Source: Sternotherus odoratus
Taxonomy: Eukaryota; Chordata; Testudines; Kinosternidae
Direction of reading: 5' to 3'
Length of the DNA stretch: 64,000 bases
NCBI GenBank assembly: GCA_032164245.1
Contig: JAVMKO010000002.1
Location: forward strand, 182,596,920 to 182,660,919
The notes beneath the pieces are model-generated. The model had not been told where the DNA came from. It worked only from the letters and a program-made list of their open reading frames with translations, and searched no databases. How positions within the stretch are numbered: the first letter of the stretch is position 1; every line of letters starts with the position of its first letter. The translations under genes and the position numbers were made by a program. Below, in pieces: positions 11,825 through 23,170 of this stretch.

Positions 11825-12258
11825 AAGAACATAAGAACAGCATACTGGACTAGACCAATGGTCCTTCTGGTCTCGTATACTTTCTTTCAACAGTGGCAAG
11901 TGTCAGGCGCTTCACAGGGAATGAACAGAACAGGACAACTATTGCGTGAGTTATCTCCTGTTGTCCACTCCCAGCTTCTGGCATTTAGATGCTTAGGGAC
12001 ACCCAGAGCATGGGGCTTTGCCCCAAACCATCCTGACTAATAGCCATTCATGGACCTTTTTTAAAAAACCCAATTATACATTTAGCCTTCACAACATCCC
12101 CTGGCAATGAGTTCCACAGGCTGACTGAGCACTGGGTGAAGAAGTACTTCCTTTTGTTAGTTTTAATCCTGCTGCCTATTAAATTCATCCACAACCCCTG
12201 GTTATTGTGTCAAGTGTAGGGGCTACTTAACACTTCCCTATTCACTTTCATTCATCAT
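11825..12258 (-). mobile_element. CR1 LINE, 3' end fragment
   Basis: Read on the minus strand this is the end of the CR1 coding region and the 3' UTR. On the plus strand the block starts GAACATAAGAACAGCATACTGG. It continues through GGGACACCCAGAGCATGGGG and GAAGAAGTACTTCCTTTTGTTAG, all in the order seen in the better preserved copy at 13751. It is 5'-truncated, as is usual for CR1, because reverse transcription seldom finishes. It abuts a hAT fragment at 12264. Confidence 0.9.
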
Positions 12259-12263
12259 TTTAT

Positions 12264-12660
12264 ATTAGAGCTGTCAAGCGATTAAAAAAATTAATCGTGA
12301 TTTAAAAAGTTAATCACAATTAATCATGCGATCAATCACACCCAACACTAGTATTGTAGTGCAACCTCCCTATCATGAAAGTTGAACCCACAAATGTAGA
12401 ATTATGTACAAAAAATCTGCATTCAAAAACAAAACAATGCAAAATCCCAGAGCCCACAAGTCCACCCAGCCCCCCTCCCATCCAGCCAATTGCCCAAACA
12501 TGCCTGTCCATATCTGCAGGAGACAATGCTGCCCACTTCCCATCCATAATGTCATCCAAAAGTGAGAACAAGTGTTCCCATGGCACTGTTGAATTGGACC
12601 TTCCATCACCAAGAGAGGCTGCTAAAGAATCCTTTGTTATTCAGGAGACAGAACCTTGAC
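12264..12660 (-). pseudogene. Decayed hAT transposase C-terminus and element end
   Basis: The block starts TAGAGCTGTCAAGCGATT and continues AAAAAAATTAATCGTGAT, the terminal inverted repeat region of a hAT family I recognise from turtle genomes. On the minus strand a frame at 12332-12586 begins MPWEHLFSLLDDIMDGK and continues ALSPADMDRHVW. This matches the C-terminal dimerisation region of hAT transposases, where the usual pattern is 'vPcERlFSlsgdi...Ra.Lsp..v..lv'. In hAT enzymes this domain brings transposase subunits together. Only this tail is left. The BED zinc finger and catalytic RNase H-like core are absent, so the copy cannot move by itself. The family assignment rests on motif recognition. 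Confidence 0.7.
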
Positions 12661-13506
12661 ATTCCATGCTTCTCCCATTCCAAGCAGCAACCTCATAGCA
12701 AATAATCAATCTCTGGGAATTATCAATGTTGATGTTTTGCTTATTTGAGAAGAGAGAGAGAAGTCCAGCAATAGTGTGACAAACTCCACCCCAGAAGACA
12801 ATTGCCTTCGAAAAAAATCTATTGTAGAAAAATGAGTATTAAAAAGTGCAATTTTAATACCAGCCCTTGACTACCAGGAACAAGCTGTTGAATTGACATT
12901 ATTTGGCTTACCAGCCAGGGAAGAAGATGCTAGTCTGGTGCCTGGCTTTTGTTTTTATCAATCATTGTGACTGTGAAGGGGATAAGTATATCTGACAAGT
13001 TTCATTTCAAAGAAACCTCTTTCAGACTAACAATGAGTTGATGTCATTACCTAGTCTTGGTATTGGTCTGGTGAAAGAGTAAATCTGAAGTTCAATTTGT
13101 CAGTCTTTTTTCTTAATCAGTCTGTAGAAAGAAAACCGAAATCTTTAAACTAAGGTAGCTGTTTTTTAAAAACTAGTCATTGACAATCTAGGCCTTAGCT
13201 TTAAGCTAAACTTTTCTATTAAAAATAGCTTGTCTTGGTGTAAGAAATTAACTAGACTAAAAAGAACATTTATCAGAACTGAATTGAGTCTACAAAAAGC
13301 ACTTAGACCTGAAGCACATGAAATTAGTCAACAACAAAACTAGGTACCAGAGTGAAACACAGTGTGGAATTATTTTCAAAGCCAGTACATGGCAAACATA
13401 TAAGATATAATGGTTCATTAAGTGGAGTTTGTGCATACCCACACAGAAAATGTCATTACATAATTAGAGTTAAGGTTACTCAAGTATATTTCCTATCAAA
13501 GTAATT
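12661..13506. other. No gene or recognised repeat
   Basis: AT-rich unique sequence between the hAT fragment and the small tandem repeat. I see nothing to annotate. Confidence 0.55.
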
Positions 13507-13596
13507 ACTAGAGTCAAGGAGATCAACTAGAGTCAAGGAGATCAGGGATCAACTAGAGTCAAGGAGATCAGACTCAACTAGAGTCAAGGAGATCAG
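13507..13596 (+). repeat. Minisatellite, four copies of a 19-bp core
   Basis: ACTAGAGTCAAGGAGATCA starts at 13507, 13526, 13552 and 13577. The spacings of 19, 26 and 25 bp arise because two copies carry an extra GGGATCA- or GACTCA-type insert. The cores are almost identical, which suggests recent expansion by slippage. Confidence 0.9.
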
Positions 13597-13750
13597 ATTT
13601 GAGATATCATTTGAAAGCAGAGCAACCTCTATTCATGTAGCTTAGCACCATATTTCCTAATACACTGCCCCTACACTCCTGATCTCCAGAACAAGCACAC
13701 CTTCTTTGCTAGTTTACAACTACACACAACACATACGCATGCATTTCAGA

Positions 13751-14960
13751 TCATAAGAATTGCCACACTGGATTAGACCATTGCTCCATCTAGCTCAGTA
13801 TCCTGTCTTCCAACAGTGCCCGGAGCCAGATGCTTAAGAGGGAACAAACAGAATAGAGCAATTTAATAGGTGATTCATTCCATGCCATCCAGTCCGAGTT
13901 TCTGGCAGTCAGAGGTTTAGGGATACCCAGAGAATGAGGCTGCATCCCTGGCCAATCTTGGCTAATAGCCTTTGATGGACCTATCCTCCTCAAATGCATC
14001 TAATTCTTTTTTGAACCCATTTATACTTTTGGCCTTCACACCATCTCCGGGCAATTAGTTCCTGTGCATCGTGTGAAGAAGTACTTCCTTATGTGTGTTG
14101 TAAATGTGCTGCCTAATAATTTCATTGGCTGACCCCTGGTTCTGGTACTTATGAAGGGGAAAATAAAACTTCTCCTATTCACTTTCTCTGCACTGTCATA
14201 TACCCCTTTAGTCATGTCTTTTCTAAACTGAATGGTCCCAATCTTTCAAATTTCTCTTCATATGGAAACTGATCAATACCCCTAATTATGTTTGTTGCCT
14301 GTACTCTTTCCAGTGTTAATATATCTTTTCTGAGATGGGTTAACCAAAATTGTGCACAGTATTCAAGGTGTGGGCATACCATGAAATTATATATTGGCAT
14401 TATGATATTTTCTATCTTATTTTCTATCCCTTTCCATATGGTTCCTACAATTCTGTTTTTTTTTACTGTCACTGCACACTGAGCAAATGTTTTCAGAGAA
14501 CTATCCACCATGACTCCAACTTCTCTTTCTTGAGTGTTAACAGCTATCATTTTGTATATATAGTTGGGATTATGTTTTCTAATGTGGATTACTTTGCATT
14601 TATCAACATGGAATGTCATCTGCCATTTTGTTGCCCAATCACCCAGTTTTCTGAGATCCCTTTGTAACTTTTCACAGTCAGCTTTGGACTTAAATATCTT
14701 GAGTAATTTTGTAGCATCTGCAAACTTTGCCACCTCACTATTTACTCCTTTTTCTAGTTCATTTATGTATATGTTGAACAGCCAGTAAAGATCCTTGAGG
14801 GACCTGGCTATTTCATTCTTTCCACTGTGAAAAGTGACCATTTATTCCTACCCTTTGTTTCCTATCTTTTAGCCAGTTACTGAGTCATGAGAGGACCTTC
14901 CCTCTTATCCCAGGACTTCTTACTTTGCTGAAGGGAGTTTGATACCTTGCTGTGAGACAT
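13751..14960 (-). mobile_element. CR1 LINE, 5'-truncated, about 1.2 kb
   Basis: A minus-strand CR1 retrotransposon with its 3' end at 13751. It contains the last third of the reverse transcriptase frame (14212-14841) and the 3' UTR. On the plus strand the block reads CATAAGAATTGCCACACTGG, then CCAGAGAATGAGGCTGCATCC, then the RT part. CR1 moves by target-primed reverse transcription in the nucleus. This copy lost its 5' two thirds on insertion and has since gained frameshifts outside the readable stretch. The left boundary is sharp; the right boundary is approximate. Confidence 0.92.
14212..14841 (-). pseudogene. CR1 reverse transcriptase, C-terminal fragment
   Basis: A 209-codon frame, the longest in the window. 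It contains KFADATKLL, a degenerate form of the RT catalytic FADD box: the second aspartate is replaced by alanine and threonine follows, so it could not be catalytic. After that come LQRDLRKLGDWATKWQM, FHVDKCKVIHI, the 'lgv.vd.sl' thumb-like part, and CPHLEYCAQFW with an 'LERVQ' segment near the C-terminus. This order is that of the palm end, thumb and C-terminal tail of CR1 ORF2. The endonuclease and the fingers/palm start are missing. Confidence 0.9.
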
Positions 14961-15477
14961 ACTTCTCCTGTAAAAGTCTATCATATGTTACCATGATGAT
15001 GGTGATTATGACAAATCTCAAAACAATATTTTTTAAAGGGACACCACGTCCTTCAGTCCATTCCTCTTTTCATATAACCAGTAGGCTCCCATTGGTCTAG
15101 TGCATCCATGGTGGGAAGCTGGCTTCCATCTGCTGTGGCAGATGTGCCCCCAGACTCTGCACTTTCGATTGAGAGGGGAGGTGCTTTGGCTGATTCTGTT
15201 GCTGGAATGTGTAGTGTAGAATTCTGGCGCCTGTGTGTCGTTTGAGGGCAGGAGAAGCTGGGGAGGGCTGGCTGCTTTTCCACTCTTTTAACCTGAATGG
15301 GTAAACACACTGCAGCCATTTTTTAACAACTATGGTAATCTCCCACTGTCTGATACTTTTGTTTTGCTCTCTTTGTCATATGCATATTAATCTTTCCTCA
15401 TTATAATTTTAGATCCTTTCACTATGAAGTTCTCTGTTCTTCCTTTGTCCTGTGCTGGGCACTGTCCTCCTCTACTG
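14961..15477. other. No gene or recognised repeat
   Basis: Sequence between the CR1 and the hAT fragment. A minus-strand open frame at 15053-15319 has no domain I know. Confidence 0.5.
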
Positions 15478-15632
15478 CTGCTTTCATCTGGTCAGACAGT
15501 GCTGCCACCAGCAGCAGCACAGACATAAGGGTACCAATACCATACCATGATGTCCTTACATCTGCACTGCTGCTGGCAGGGGCACTGCCTTCAGAACTGG
15601 GCACCCAGCCTGCAGCTGCCACTCTCCAGCCA
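15478..15632. mobile_element. Fragment of the hAT-type MITE found whole at 60284-60975
   Basis: The block shares with 60490-60740 the words CAGCAGCAGCACAGA, ATACCATACCATG, CTGCTGCTGGC and GCCTTCAGAACTGG in an inverted-repeat arrangement. Only the internal GC-rich palindromic part is present. The terminal TAGGGCCCTA ends are missing. Confidence 0.6.
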
Positions 15633-15643
15633 CTCCACCAGAA

Positions 15644-15703
15644 CTTAATTTGTCCGGGGCTTGCTGGGGCTGAGCCCTGGCACTTCTTTTGTTACAAATT
15701 AAG
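15644..15703. repeat. Stem-loop with perfect 10-bp arms
   Basis: CTTAATTTGT (15644-15653) and ACAAATTAAG (15694-15703) are exact inverted repeats around a GC-rich 40-nt spacer (GGGGCTTGCTGGGGC...). This looks like a known kind of short turtle repeat, but I cannot name its family. Confidence 0.65.
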
Positions 15704-16029
15704 CACCAGGTGTGCTCTCGTTTATTTGTACCACATGACAGACAAACTGATTGTTTTCTCCCAGATCTACTGAGGTAAACCCAGATTTCTTCAGCTTTCT
15801 TTTATTATCTATCTATTTTTGCTTATCACCTCATCAAGATCTTCAACTCCACAGTCATCTGGCTATCACCATTTTCTTCATAGCTATGCTCACTCTAGTG
15901 CTGCTTGATATGTCTTCTAGTCTTCCAGTTATCAGGCTTCTCTCTGTTACAGTTCCAGGAAGAAATTAAATCTTGTTGACGTATTTTAAAATTGGACCTT
16001 TTGATTCATGCTATGGGAACCAGACCATA

Positions 16030-16143
16030 GACTAAGGAAAGGTCTACACTACCCGCCACTTTGGTGGGTAGTGATCGATCTTTCGGGGGTTGATTTGTCG
16101 CGTCTGGTCTAGACATGATAAATCGATCCCCGAGTGCTCTCCT
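16030..16143 (+). mobile_element. Harbinger-like MITE fragment (left part)
   Basis: GGTCTACACTACCCGCCACTTTGG is followed by GGGTAGTGATCGATC, TCGGGGGTTGATTTGTCGCG and ATAAATCGATCCCCGAG. The start 'GTCTACACTAC' is the same class of terminus as the right end of 24957-25608. The right half is missing. The GATCGATC/CGATCC words make internal inverted repeats. Confidence 0.65.
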
Positions 16144-17511
16144 ATCACTGTAAGGTAAATAAGGACAGAACAGATAAAGTGCAACGTTATTATTGGTGTT
16201 ATGGGTCAGATAACACAAAATCAATAGCAAATGTGATGAAAGATTTTTTTTCTGGATTGATGCAAGCAATAAATATTTAAAAGCAAAAAGATATTTTAAC
16301 TTGAGATTCCAAACCTCCCAGTTTTGTTGTTGTTGTTGAATTAGCTAGCAACCAATTATGGTTCCAACCCTGCAACTGTATCTCTGTGGACAGCTCCTTG
16401 CTACTATGAGGATCCCTATTGAAGTCAATAGGGTTCCACATGAGTGCAGGGGTTGCCTACTTAGGTCCATTTACAGGATTAGGGTCTGAGTTTCCAGAAT
16501 CATTTGTTCTGAATACATTTCTAGATGGCTTAGGCTTTTCCACAGGAAAAACTAACTAACTAAATAAAACTGACTGTGTTCCTCTTTATGACTGTGTTTC
16601 CTCATTTCTTTCCATGTTTTACCATTGCTATATATTTTACTGGCAGCATCAAATTCAACATTTAGCTTCCAATATTGTGAAGTGTATACTCTTCAGTTGA
16701 TAAAGTGTATACTCTTCAGTTCATCTTTCTTGTATTTGAAACAGTCACACAGAGTTGTTTATATTGTTTGGAATGACATTTTTAGTCATTTAGTGGCATC
16801 TGTGAGATATAGAATCAACCCATCACTTTTTTAGAAGTCAAGATTTCTGGAGACAAAGATAGAATAATTTTTATAATTTCATGGTGATTTCCCAAGGAAT
16901 GTGTGAATTTCATGGCAACTGCTATAGAAATGAGGTGATTTCATGCAGATTCAAGCAAAATGATGAAAAAATAAATTCCACGTGATTTTGGGGAAGCAAT
17001 TAAATGTTATGAAACCTTGTGAATAGGGACACCATTTTAAAAAATGAATGATTGAATAAATAGAATATAAAGCTATTTTTGTGTATTCAGAAAGGATGCA
17101 GGAAGAGAATTTTCCAGTATTATTTATATCAAACCACTCACTTCAGATACTGTATACATGAAAATTATGACTCCTTAATTTTAACTTGAGCTTAAAGTGT
17201 GTATTGTTTGGCCGGTGTCCAGTATACAAAAGGGGAGGGAGAATAACCCTTTTTTTTCTATTACATCTCACAAAAATGAGGGCACCATGCCAGTGATAAT
17301 GCATCCATTTATGATATAAGTCCTGAGACAATGGTATGCAGACTGACCCCCTCACTCACACCTCTCAACTCAACATGCCATGGACTTCTTAGCCAAGTTT
17401 ACTGAGAAGATTTTGGGCTTTGTATTGGAGTCACTTGGATGGATTGTCTTGTGAAATTTCAATACAATTGCTTTGAGATGTCTCACTAGCCTGAGTCGTG
17501 GGTACTGTGTC
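16144..17511. other. No gene; minor short repeats only
   Basis: A palindromic piece with CCCTATTGAAGTCAATAGGG lies at about 16408-16430. A 20-bp word containing AAGTGTATACTCTTCAGTT is repeated at 16680 and 16703. Otherwise unique AT-rich DNA. Confidence 0.6.
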
Positions 17512-18240
17512 TCATAGACTTTAAGGTCAGAAGGAACCATTGAGATCATCTAGTCTGACCTCCTGCACTTTGCAGTCCACAGAACCTCACTCACCCACTC
17601 CTGTAATAGAACCTTAACCTCTGGCTGAGTTATTTAAGTCCTCAAATCATGGTCTAGAGACTTCAAGTTACAGAGACTTCATAATTTACTCCAGTTTAAA
17701 CCTGCAAGTGACCTATGCCCCTTGTTGCAGAGGAAGGTAAAAAATAACAAACAAGGTTTCTGTCAATCTGACCAGGAGGAAAATTCCTTCCTGATCCCAC
17801 ATATGATGACCAGTTAGACCCTGAGCATGTGGGTGAGACCCACCAGGCAGATACCTAGGAAATAATTCTCTGTAGTACCTCAGAGTCCTCCTCATCTAGT
17901 GTCCCATCTCTGTCCATTAGGGATTTTTGCTATTGACAGTCACAGATTGGCTACATGCCATTGTAGGTAGTCCCATCATACTATCCCCTCCATAAACATA
18001 TAAAGCTCAGTTATGAAGCCAATTAGGTTTTTTGGCCCCACTACTCCCCATGGAAGGCTGTCCCAGGATTTCACTCCTCTGATACTTAGAAACCTTTGCC
18101 TAATTTCAAGTCTAAATTTGTTGATGGACAGTTTTTATCCATTTATTCTAGTGTCCACATTGGTACTTAACTTAAATAACTCCTCTCCTTCCCTTGAATT
18201 TATCCCTCTGATCTACCAACCATGGAATTACAATAACTAG
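17512..18240 (-). mobile_element. CR1 LINE, 3' part (second subfamily)
   Basis: On the plus strand the block starts CATAGACTTTAAGGTCAGAAGG and includes GAGATCATCTAGTCTGACCTCC. It continues with AGGAAAATTCCTTCCTGATCCC, TGAGCATGTGGGTGAGACCC and TTAGAAACCTTTGCCTAATTTC. This is the reverse complement of a CR1 3' region of a different subfamily from the copies at 11825 and 13751. It is 5'-truncated and non-coding now. Confidence 0.88.
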
Positions 18241-18424
18241 TCTCAATATGGTCTAGAAAGGAGGGTCAAAACCCAGTCACCATCTCCTTGTGACAAGTTT
18301 CAGTGCTGTTCCATTTCTTGATATGGCAGAGGACCTATAATGAGAAAATTAGTTAAATGTGGTCTAAATAAAATTACTATAAAGAGATTCCCAAGCTGTT
18401 TGAAAAAAATCATACTTAAAGAAT

Positions 18425-18745
18425 AGCTATCAATAATTTGGTCTCAAACCGGAAGGATATATCTCACAGGGTCCTCTCGGGTCTGGTATTTTCCAGTATT
18501 TTCATTAATAACTTGGACAATGGAGAGCAGAAGATGCTTATAAAATCTGAGAATGACACCAAGCTGGAGGGAAGACTAGATTGGAGTTGAAAAGGACCTT
18601 GATAAATTGTAGAATTGGTCTGAAATCAACAAGATGAAATTTGATGAAGACAAGTGCAAAGTACACTGAGGAAGGAAAAATCAAATGCATGGCGGTAGTA
18701 CTTCTGAAAAGGAATTTTATCATAATTCAGTGTTTTGGGGTACAA
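18425..18745 (+). mobile_element. CR1 LINE internal fragment
   Basis: The block reads GTCTGGTATTTTCCAGTATTTTC, ATTAATAACTTGGACAATGG and GAGAATGACACCAAGCTGG. It then reads CCTTGATAAATTG, GTCTGAAATCAACAAGATGAAATT and GACAAGTGCAAAGTAC. This is the RT palm-to-thumb DNA of CR1 on the plus strand, out of frame in places. It has neither 5' nor 3' end. It lies head-to-head with the minus-strand CR1 ending at 18240. Confidence 0.8.
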
Positions 18746-20129
18746 GGCTCAATATTACAAAATATTAGGAATGTAATAAACATTATACTTGTATGGGGTT
18801 TCTTGATGGGCTTCTCAGTGTATTGTGGTCTGCGATCACTTGTGGTTATAATCAGAACAGATCTTTTCACTGCTTCTTTAGCAGTGCTTATGATATTTTC
18901 ATGCAGTCTTTTGAAATACTGTATAAACCTGGGAGACCTTCCAGGCATCTGTACTGCTGGACTAATCTAAGTCCAGCAGTACTGAAACTGACAAGAACCT
19001 ACCAGGCAGGTAGCCCGCAAACCAAAAATTCCATTCCAGTTCTCTCAAAATTGATCTTTTTCTGGCAATCCCTTCCAGTGAAAAATATAGCAATTTTTTT
19101 AACTTTTTTGTTTAGCTTGGGATTTTTTTTCCCCTAAAAATATAAAATCTCTATCTTCTGGCCATTGAAAATCACTGGTACTTGTGTTCCTATGTCACTT
19201 AGATGCATTTGAAAATTCCACACTTAGAGCACAAGTGATTTGGAACTTCAAAATTTTGAAAGAATTATTGATGCTGCATTTTTGCAAACTATTACCACCT
19301 CATGTTATGTTGTAAATAGCCCTTAAAGAAAAAGGTCATACAGGCACATTTCTTTGCTTCTTACATTTATTTCATTTTGTAGAAAAAGAAATTGAACTGG
19401 GTGTATAACCCCCATGATTGCCAAGTGGCAGTGGCTATAAAATGGTATGTTTGATAACAGACACTGAGTTGATTAGGCCATCTATGTAATCACTGATGGC
19501 TGCTAACCATTTCAGTGTATGTGGCTAGTGCAGTCAATTACTAGTCTTAGAAAGACAAAATTAATGCTAATGCTCCAGAGTTCTACTGCGAAGTAAAATT
19601 AAATGAATAGCCATCTCAAGGTTTGAATCCTATTTGAAATGTAATGCATGGCATTTTCCAACAAAAGACGCAATTAATGTCATGGCTGTTGCTGTCATAT
19701 TGCATCGTAAACACTTCAGTCCTTGTCTGTCAAAATCAAAGTAACTGTCACAATTCAACTAAAAAAAATCCCTTCTTTATTGAATTCCTTATATACTTGT
19801 GCTAAAGTCAAACTAGTAATTATATAGATAGCAGTTATATATCCACAGTAGAAAATGAATATATAAAAAAATTTAAGAAGTCTGCTTTTTCTTAAGAGTT
19901 TTAAAGGTATGATTATAAGAAAGAGAGAGGTAGTTGAGATGAAAATATTATTATATTTCTTTGATGTTAGAAACTGATACTGTATATTAGGACTATTTAT
20001 TTATTTATTTACTTAAATTTATCAAATCAAATATACTCTCCCTACCCCAATACTTTTTATATCCTCAGAGTAAATCTGACATATTTTACCATAAGATATT
20101 GACCTTCAAGAATAGGTTGAGGAGGGATA
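18746..20129. other. No gene or recognised repeat
   Basis: AT-rich unique DNA with a short TTTA microsatellite near 19997-20010. Short open frames at 18641-19137 overlap the CR1 remnant or lack any domain. Confidence 0.55.
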
Positions 20130-20350
20130 GACTGAGGGACTGAACCTGCATCATAGAATTCAGAGAAGCAAGATGGGTGATCTTCTGTTGGATCAATTTC
20201 TATTTTCACGTTTTTGACACGTTTTTGAGCTTATGTAAACTCAAAAGTTTTGTCTCTTTCAGCAACAGAAGTTGGTCCAATCAAAAATATCACCTCACTT
20301 GTTTCTGTAATATCCTGGGACTAACGTGGTTATAACAATAGTGCAAGAAT
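20130..20350. repeat. Interspersed palindromic repeat
   Basis: The left half has AAGCAAGATGGGTGATCTTC and TGTTGGATCAATTTC. The right half has CAACAGAAGTTGGTCC, AATATCACCTCACTTG and ATATCCTGGGACTAAC. The halves are imperfect inverted copies of each other. I recognise the pattern as a common sauropsid repeat but not its class. Confidence 0.5.
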
Positions 20351-22587
20351 CATAGAATTCAGTCAGGCCCCACAGGAAGACAGGTGTCCCCAAAAAACAA
20401 CCTAATCCCTGCCATAACAGCAATTAAATGAGCCAGGAAGCATTTAACTGCACCTAATGCATCTACAACACAACATAGCTCTATAACTATGTGTGAATGT
20501 GATGAGGAAAAATGAAAATTGAACTCTTCATCCAGCCAATAGATTTTACAGTGGCGTCATGTATATAAGAATGATGGCTTGGTTAAGGCCTCAGAAGGAA
20601 AAGGTTTAAAATATTCTAAAATTCCCCAAACTTGCTACTGCTCCCTGAAATATTCATCCCTGCTAGTGGCTTCTTCCAGCCATTCTCATAATAAGAGGTA
20701 TGTTCATTAAGTGAGAAAGCAAAAAAACTCACCAGATGATTTGGGTGACTAATCATGAATTCCAGTCACTCAAAGAAATTTCACAAGCAATTCATAGAAA
20801 TTTGTTTGCACAAAATATTTGTGAACAGTGAAAACTTTAAAACTGAAGTCTATTCGTGAACAGAAAAAGACCTAATTTGGTCATATACATTGCTTATTGT
20901 AAATTGTTTGTAAATTCTGAATATTGAGGACATTCTAATCTGCTTAATGACATTCTGTGAGCAGAAAAAAATGTCTAAATTTGCTGAGTATATTATTCAC
21001 TGTGAATTATAAGAGCTGGGTATCATTATTATTATTCACACCACATCAATTATGATATGTTTTCTATTTGAAACTCAATGTTGTCTTTGTTCCCCTCTTT
21101 TCTGATATAGTCTCCTTTCTCCATAAAGGCCAAAAATGTCAAACATGGATGTTTAAATTTAAACCACCATATCCATCTCTGGGCATCTAAATAAATAATC
21201 TTCTTCCTTGCATTAATCCTATCAAATGTGGTCCACTCACCAGTCCTCTCCCTCCAAAGTGTTCTGTTCAGTGCCATATCCTCTATGACAGTACATGCTA
21301 ACATGCCTTCCTTTATGACATCCTACCCTTTATTTTTCAACCCGTCTCTCTCTTTTTTTCCTTTATCTTGAGCTCCTGGACTTTCTTACCCAAACAGCTG
21401 TCAGGACTGTGCTTTATGTGACCAAACCAAATGAGCCTGCAATCCCTCATTTTTTTTCATTTATTGGTTTTACTTTGTGATTGTCTCTATATGTTGGAGA
21501 GTAATGGGCTCAAACTAAGCAAAGGGGAAAAAAGCAGCATATATCCAAATAAGTGACCTGATTTTCAGACATGTTAAGCATTTAGCTCTTATTTGAGTCA
21601 ATAGGGAATTGACTCCATATACCACATTTTCTTTATTTAGGAATGTAATTGAATAGACAACAAAATCACCTTATAATATTTCATCAGGAAGCAATAAAAC
21701 AGAGATTCCTAGACATCTATAGATTACCAATCAACTGAAAATAAGTGTCAAACCAAAATTCCAATAATACATAGTGGCAATGCTCATCATTGATTTCTAG
21801 ACTCCATTTTAGAGAACTTATTTATGTATGCCCTGAAATGAAACAAACACTCAAAGATAAATGTCACATACAAGGTTTGAATAACTGTCCATGACCTCTC
21901 TGAGAATTTTTACAATCTTCTTCCTTAAAGGCAACATTATTAACATAGCGGATTTGTGTCCTTCACCTACTGCAAGGAAAGTTCACCTGTGAAACCTTGT
22001 CACTGATAGTAAAGGGCTTGTTTTGTTTTGTTCGTGTCACTCTTATCATACTGAAAATCCCATAACTTCCTTCACCTTAAGGTCCTTACTGGATTATAAA
22101 CTGGAAAAATCGACATCCTATCTCTGTTAACCTTTGGCAAAGCTTGGGGAACTATTCCTTGCTCATGAAAAAGCCATCTAATTGCTAATCTATAATCCTT
22201 TTAATATGCTCTGAGTTTTGGATTGATCTATTGCCAGCTGACCCAGCAGTGCCTGTAGCTATATTAATCCTATTATTCACATGTTCCAAAGGAACTCTTT
22301 AATGAAGGCTGAAAGGCTTGTGCACTAATATTAAGGATGGTTACACTTGTATTGTACTGCACCTAATTACGCGGTGTTCTATTGTTCTGTCTAATTGTGC
22401 AAATTAAGTTTTTTTTCCCCCAAGGCTTAATTTATTTTGGTTACAAGTATTACCATACATTGTTACCCAGTAGGTTATTTTTTTTAAGAGGATAGCTTTT
22501 TATGATTTCATTACTGTTCTTTTCAATCACTAACATACTGTGTTTGGACCACACTTTGAAAATAAATTAATAAAATCAATGCTGATA
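20351..22587. other. No gene; AT-rich unique sequence
   Basis: Contains ATT microsatellite-like sequence near 21027-21037. A homeodomain-site-rich stretch at 22120-22420 is discussed as a possible conserved element. Nothing else is recognised. Confidence 0.55.
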
Positions 22588-22595
22588 TCTTAGAA

Positions 22596-23170
22596 CAGGG
22601 GTGGGGAACCTTTTTCCTGCCAAGGGCCATTTTGACATTTATAATGTCATTCGCAGGCTGCTCCTGCTTCTCTCCCCCCCCCCCCCCCCCCACGAAGCCC
22701 AGGCTGGCAATGGGAGCTGAGACCCCAGCTGGCAAGGGGCCAGCGGGGGAAACCCCAAAGCAGTGGCAGGCGGAGTGTTTAGCCCTGCACTGCTTTGGGG
22801 TTTCCCCCACTGGCCCCTTGCCAGCCAGGGTCCTGCCGCCTGCCTGACCCACCCAGCCCAGCCTCCCCCCCACCAAACTTCCTTCCCTCCCGCACCCACG
22901 CCTCGCCTGACCCACCCAGCCCGGTCTCTCCCCGCCCCCCCCCCCCCACCCCCCGACCGTCGGCTCCCCGCGGCTCCTCATTTCGCCGCCCGGCTGATGG
23001 TGGCGCGGCAATTCCCGGCCCCAGTGCGGAGCCGCCCACGGCTGGCGGCGGCGGCCTGTGCGGCGCTTCCCGGCCCCTTCAGGGAGCCGTCCCTGGCCAG
23101 CGGCCGCGGGCCAAACAAAATGATGTGGCGGGCCATATAAGGCCCGCGGGCCAGAGGTTCCCCACCCCTG
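22596..23170. mobile_element. hAT-type non-autonomous transposon with perfect 8-bp target duplication
   Basis: Terminal inverted repeats CAGGGGTGGGGAACCT at the left and AGGTTCCCCACCCCTG at the right bound a 575-bp GC-rich element. It is flanked by TCTTAGAA at 22588-22595 and again at 23171-23178. An 8-bp duplication and a CAGGG start are hAT hallmarks. There is no transposase frame, so it was moved by an enzyme supplied elsewhere. The inside holds a 17-C run near 22674-22691, a long hairpin (22728-22825) and many CpGs. Several overlapping GC-rich open frames here are compositional. The intact ends and duplication point to a relatively young insertion. Confidence 0.93.
22728..22825. repeat. 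38-bp near-perfect hairpin inside the hAT element
   Basis: Arms 22728-22765 and 22788-22825 are reverse complements with one mismatch in 38 positions, around a 22-nt loop. The arms include GGGGGAAACCCC, itself partly palindromic. Transcribed from a neighbouring promoter, this would fold into a stem of the size that Drosha/Dicer-like enzymes accept. No expression evidence exists here. Confidence 0.9.
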
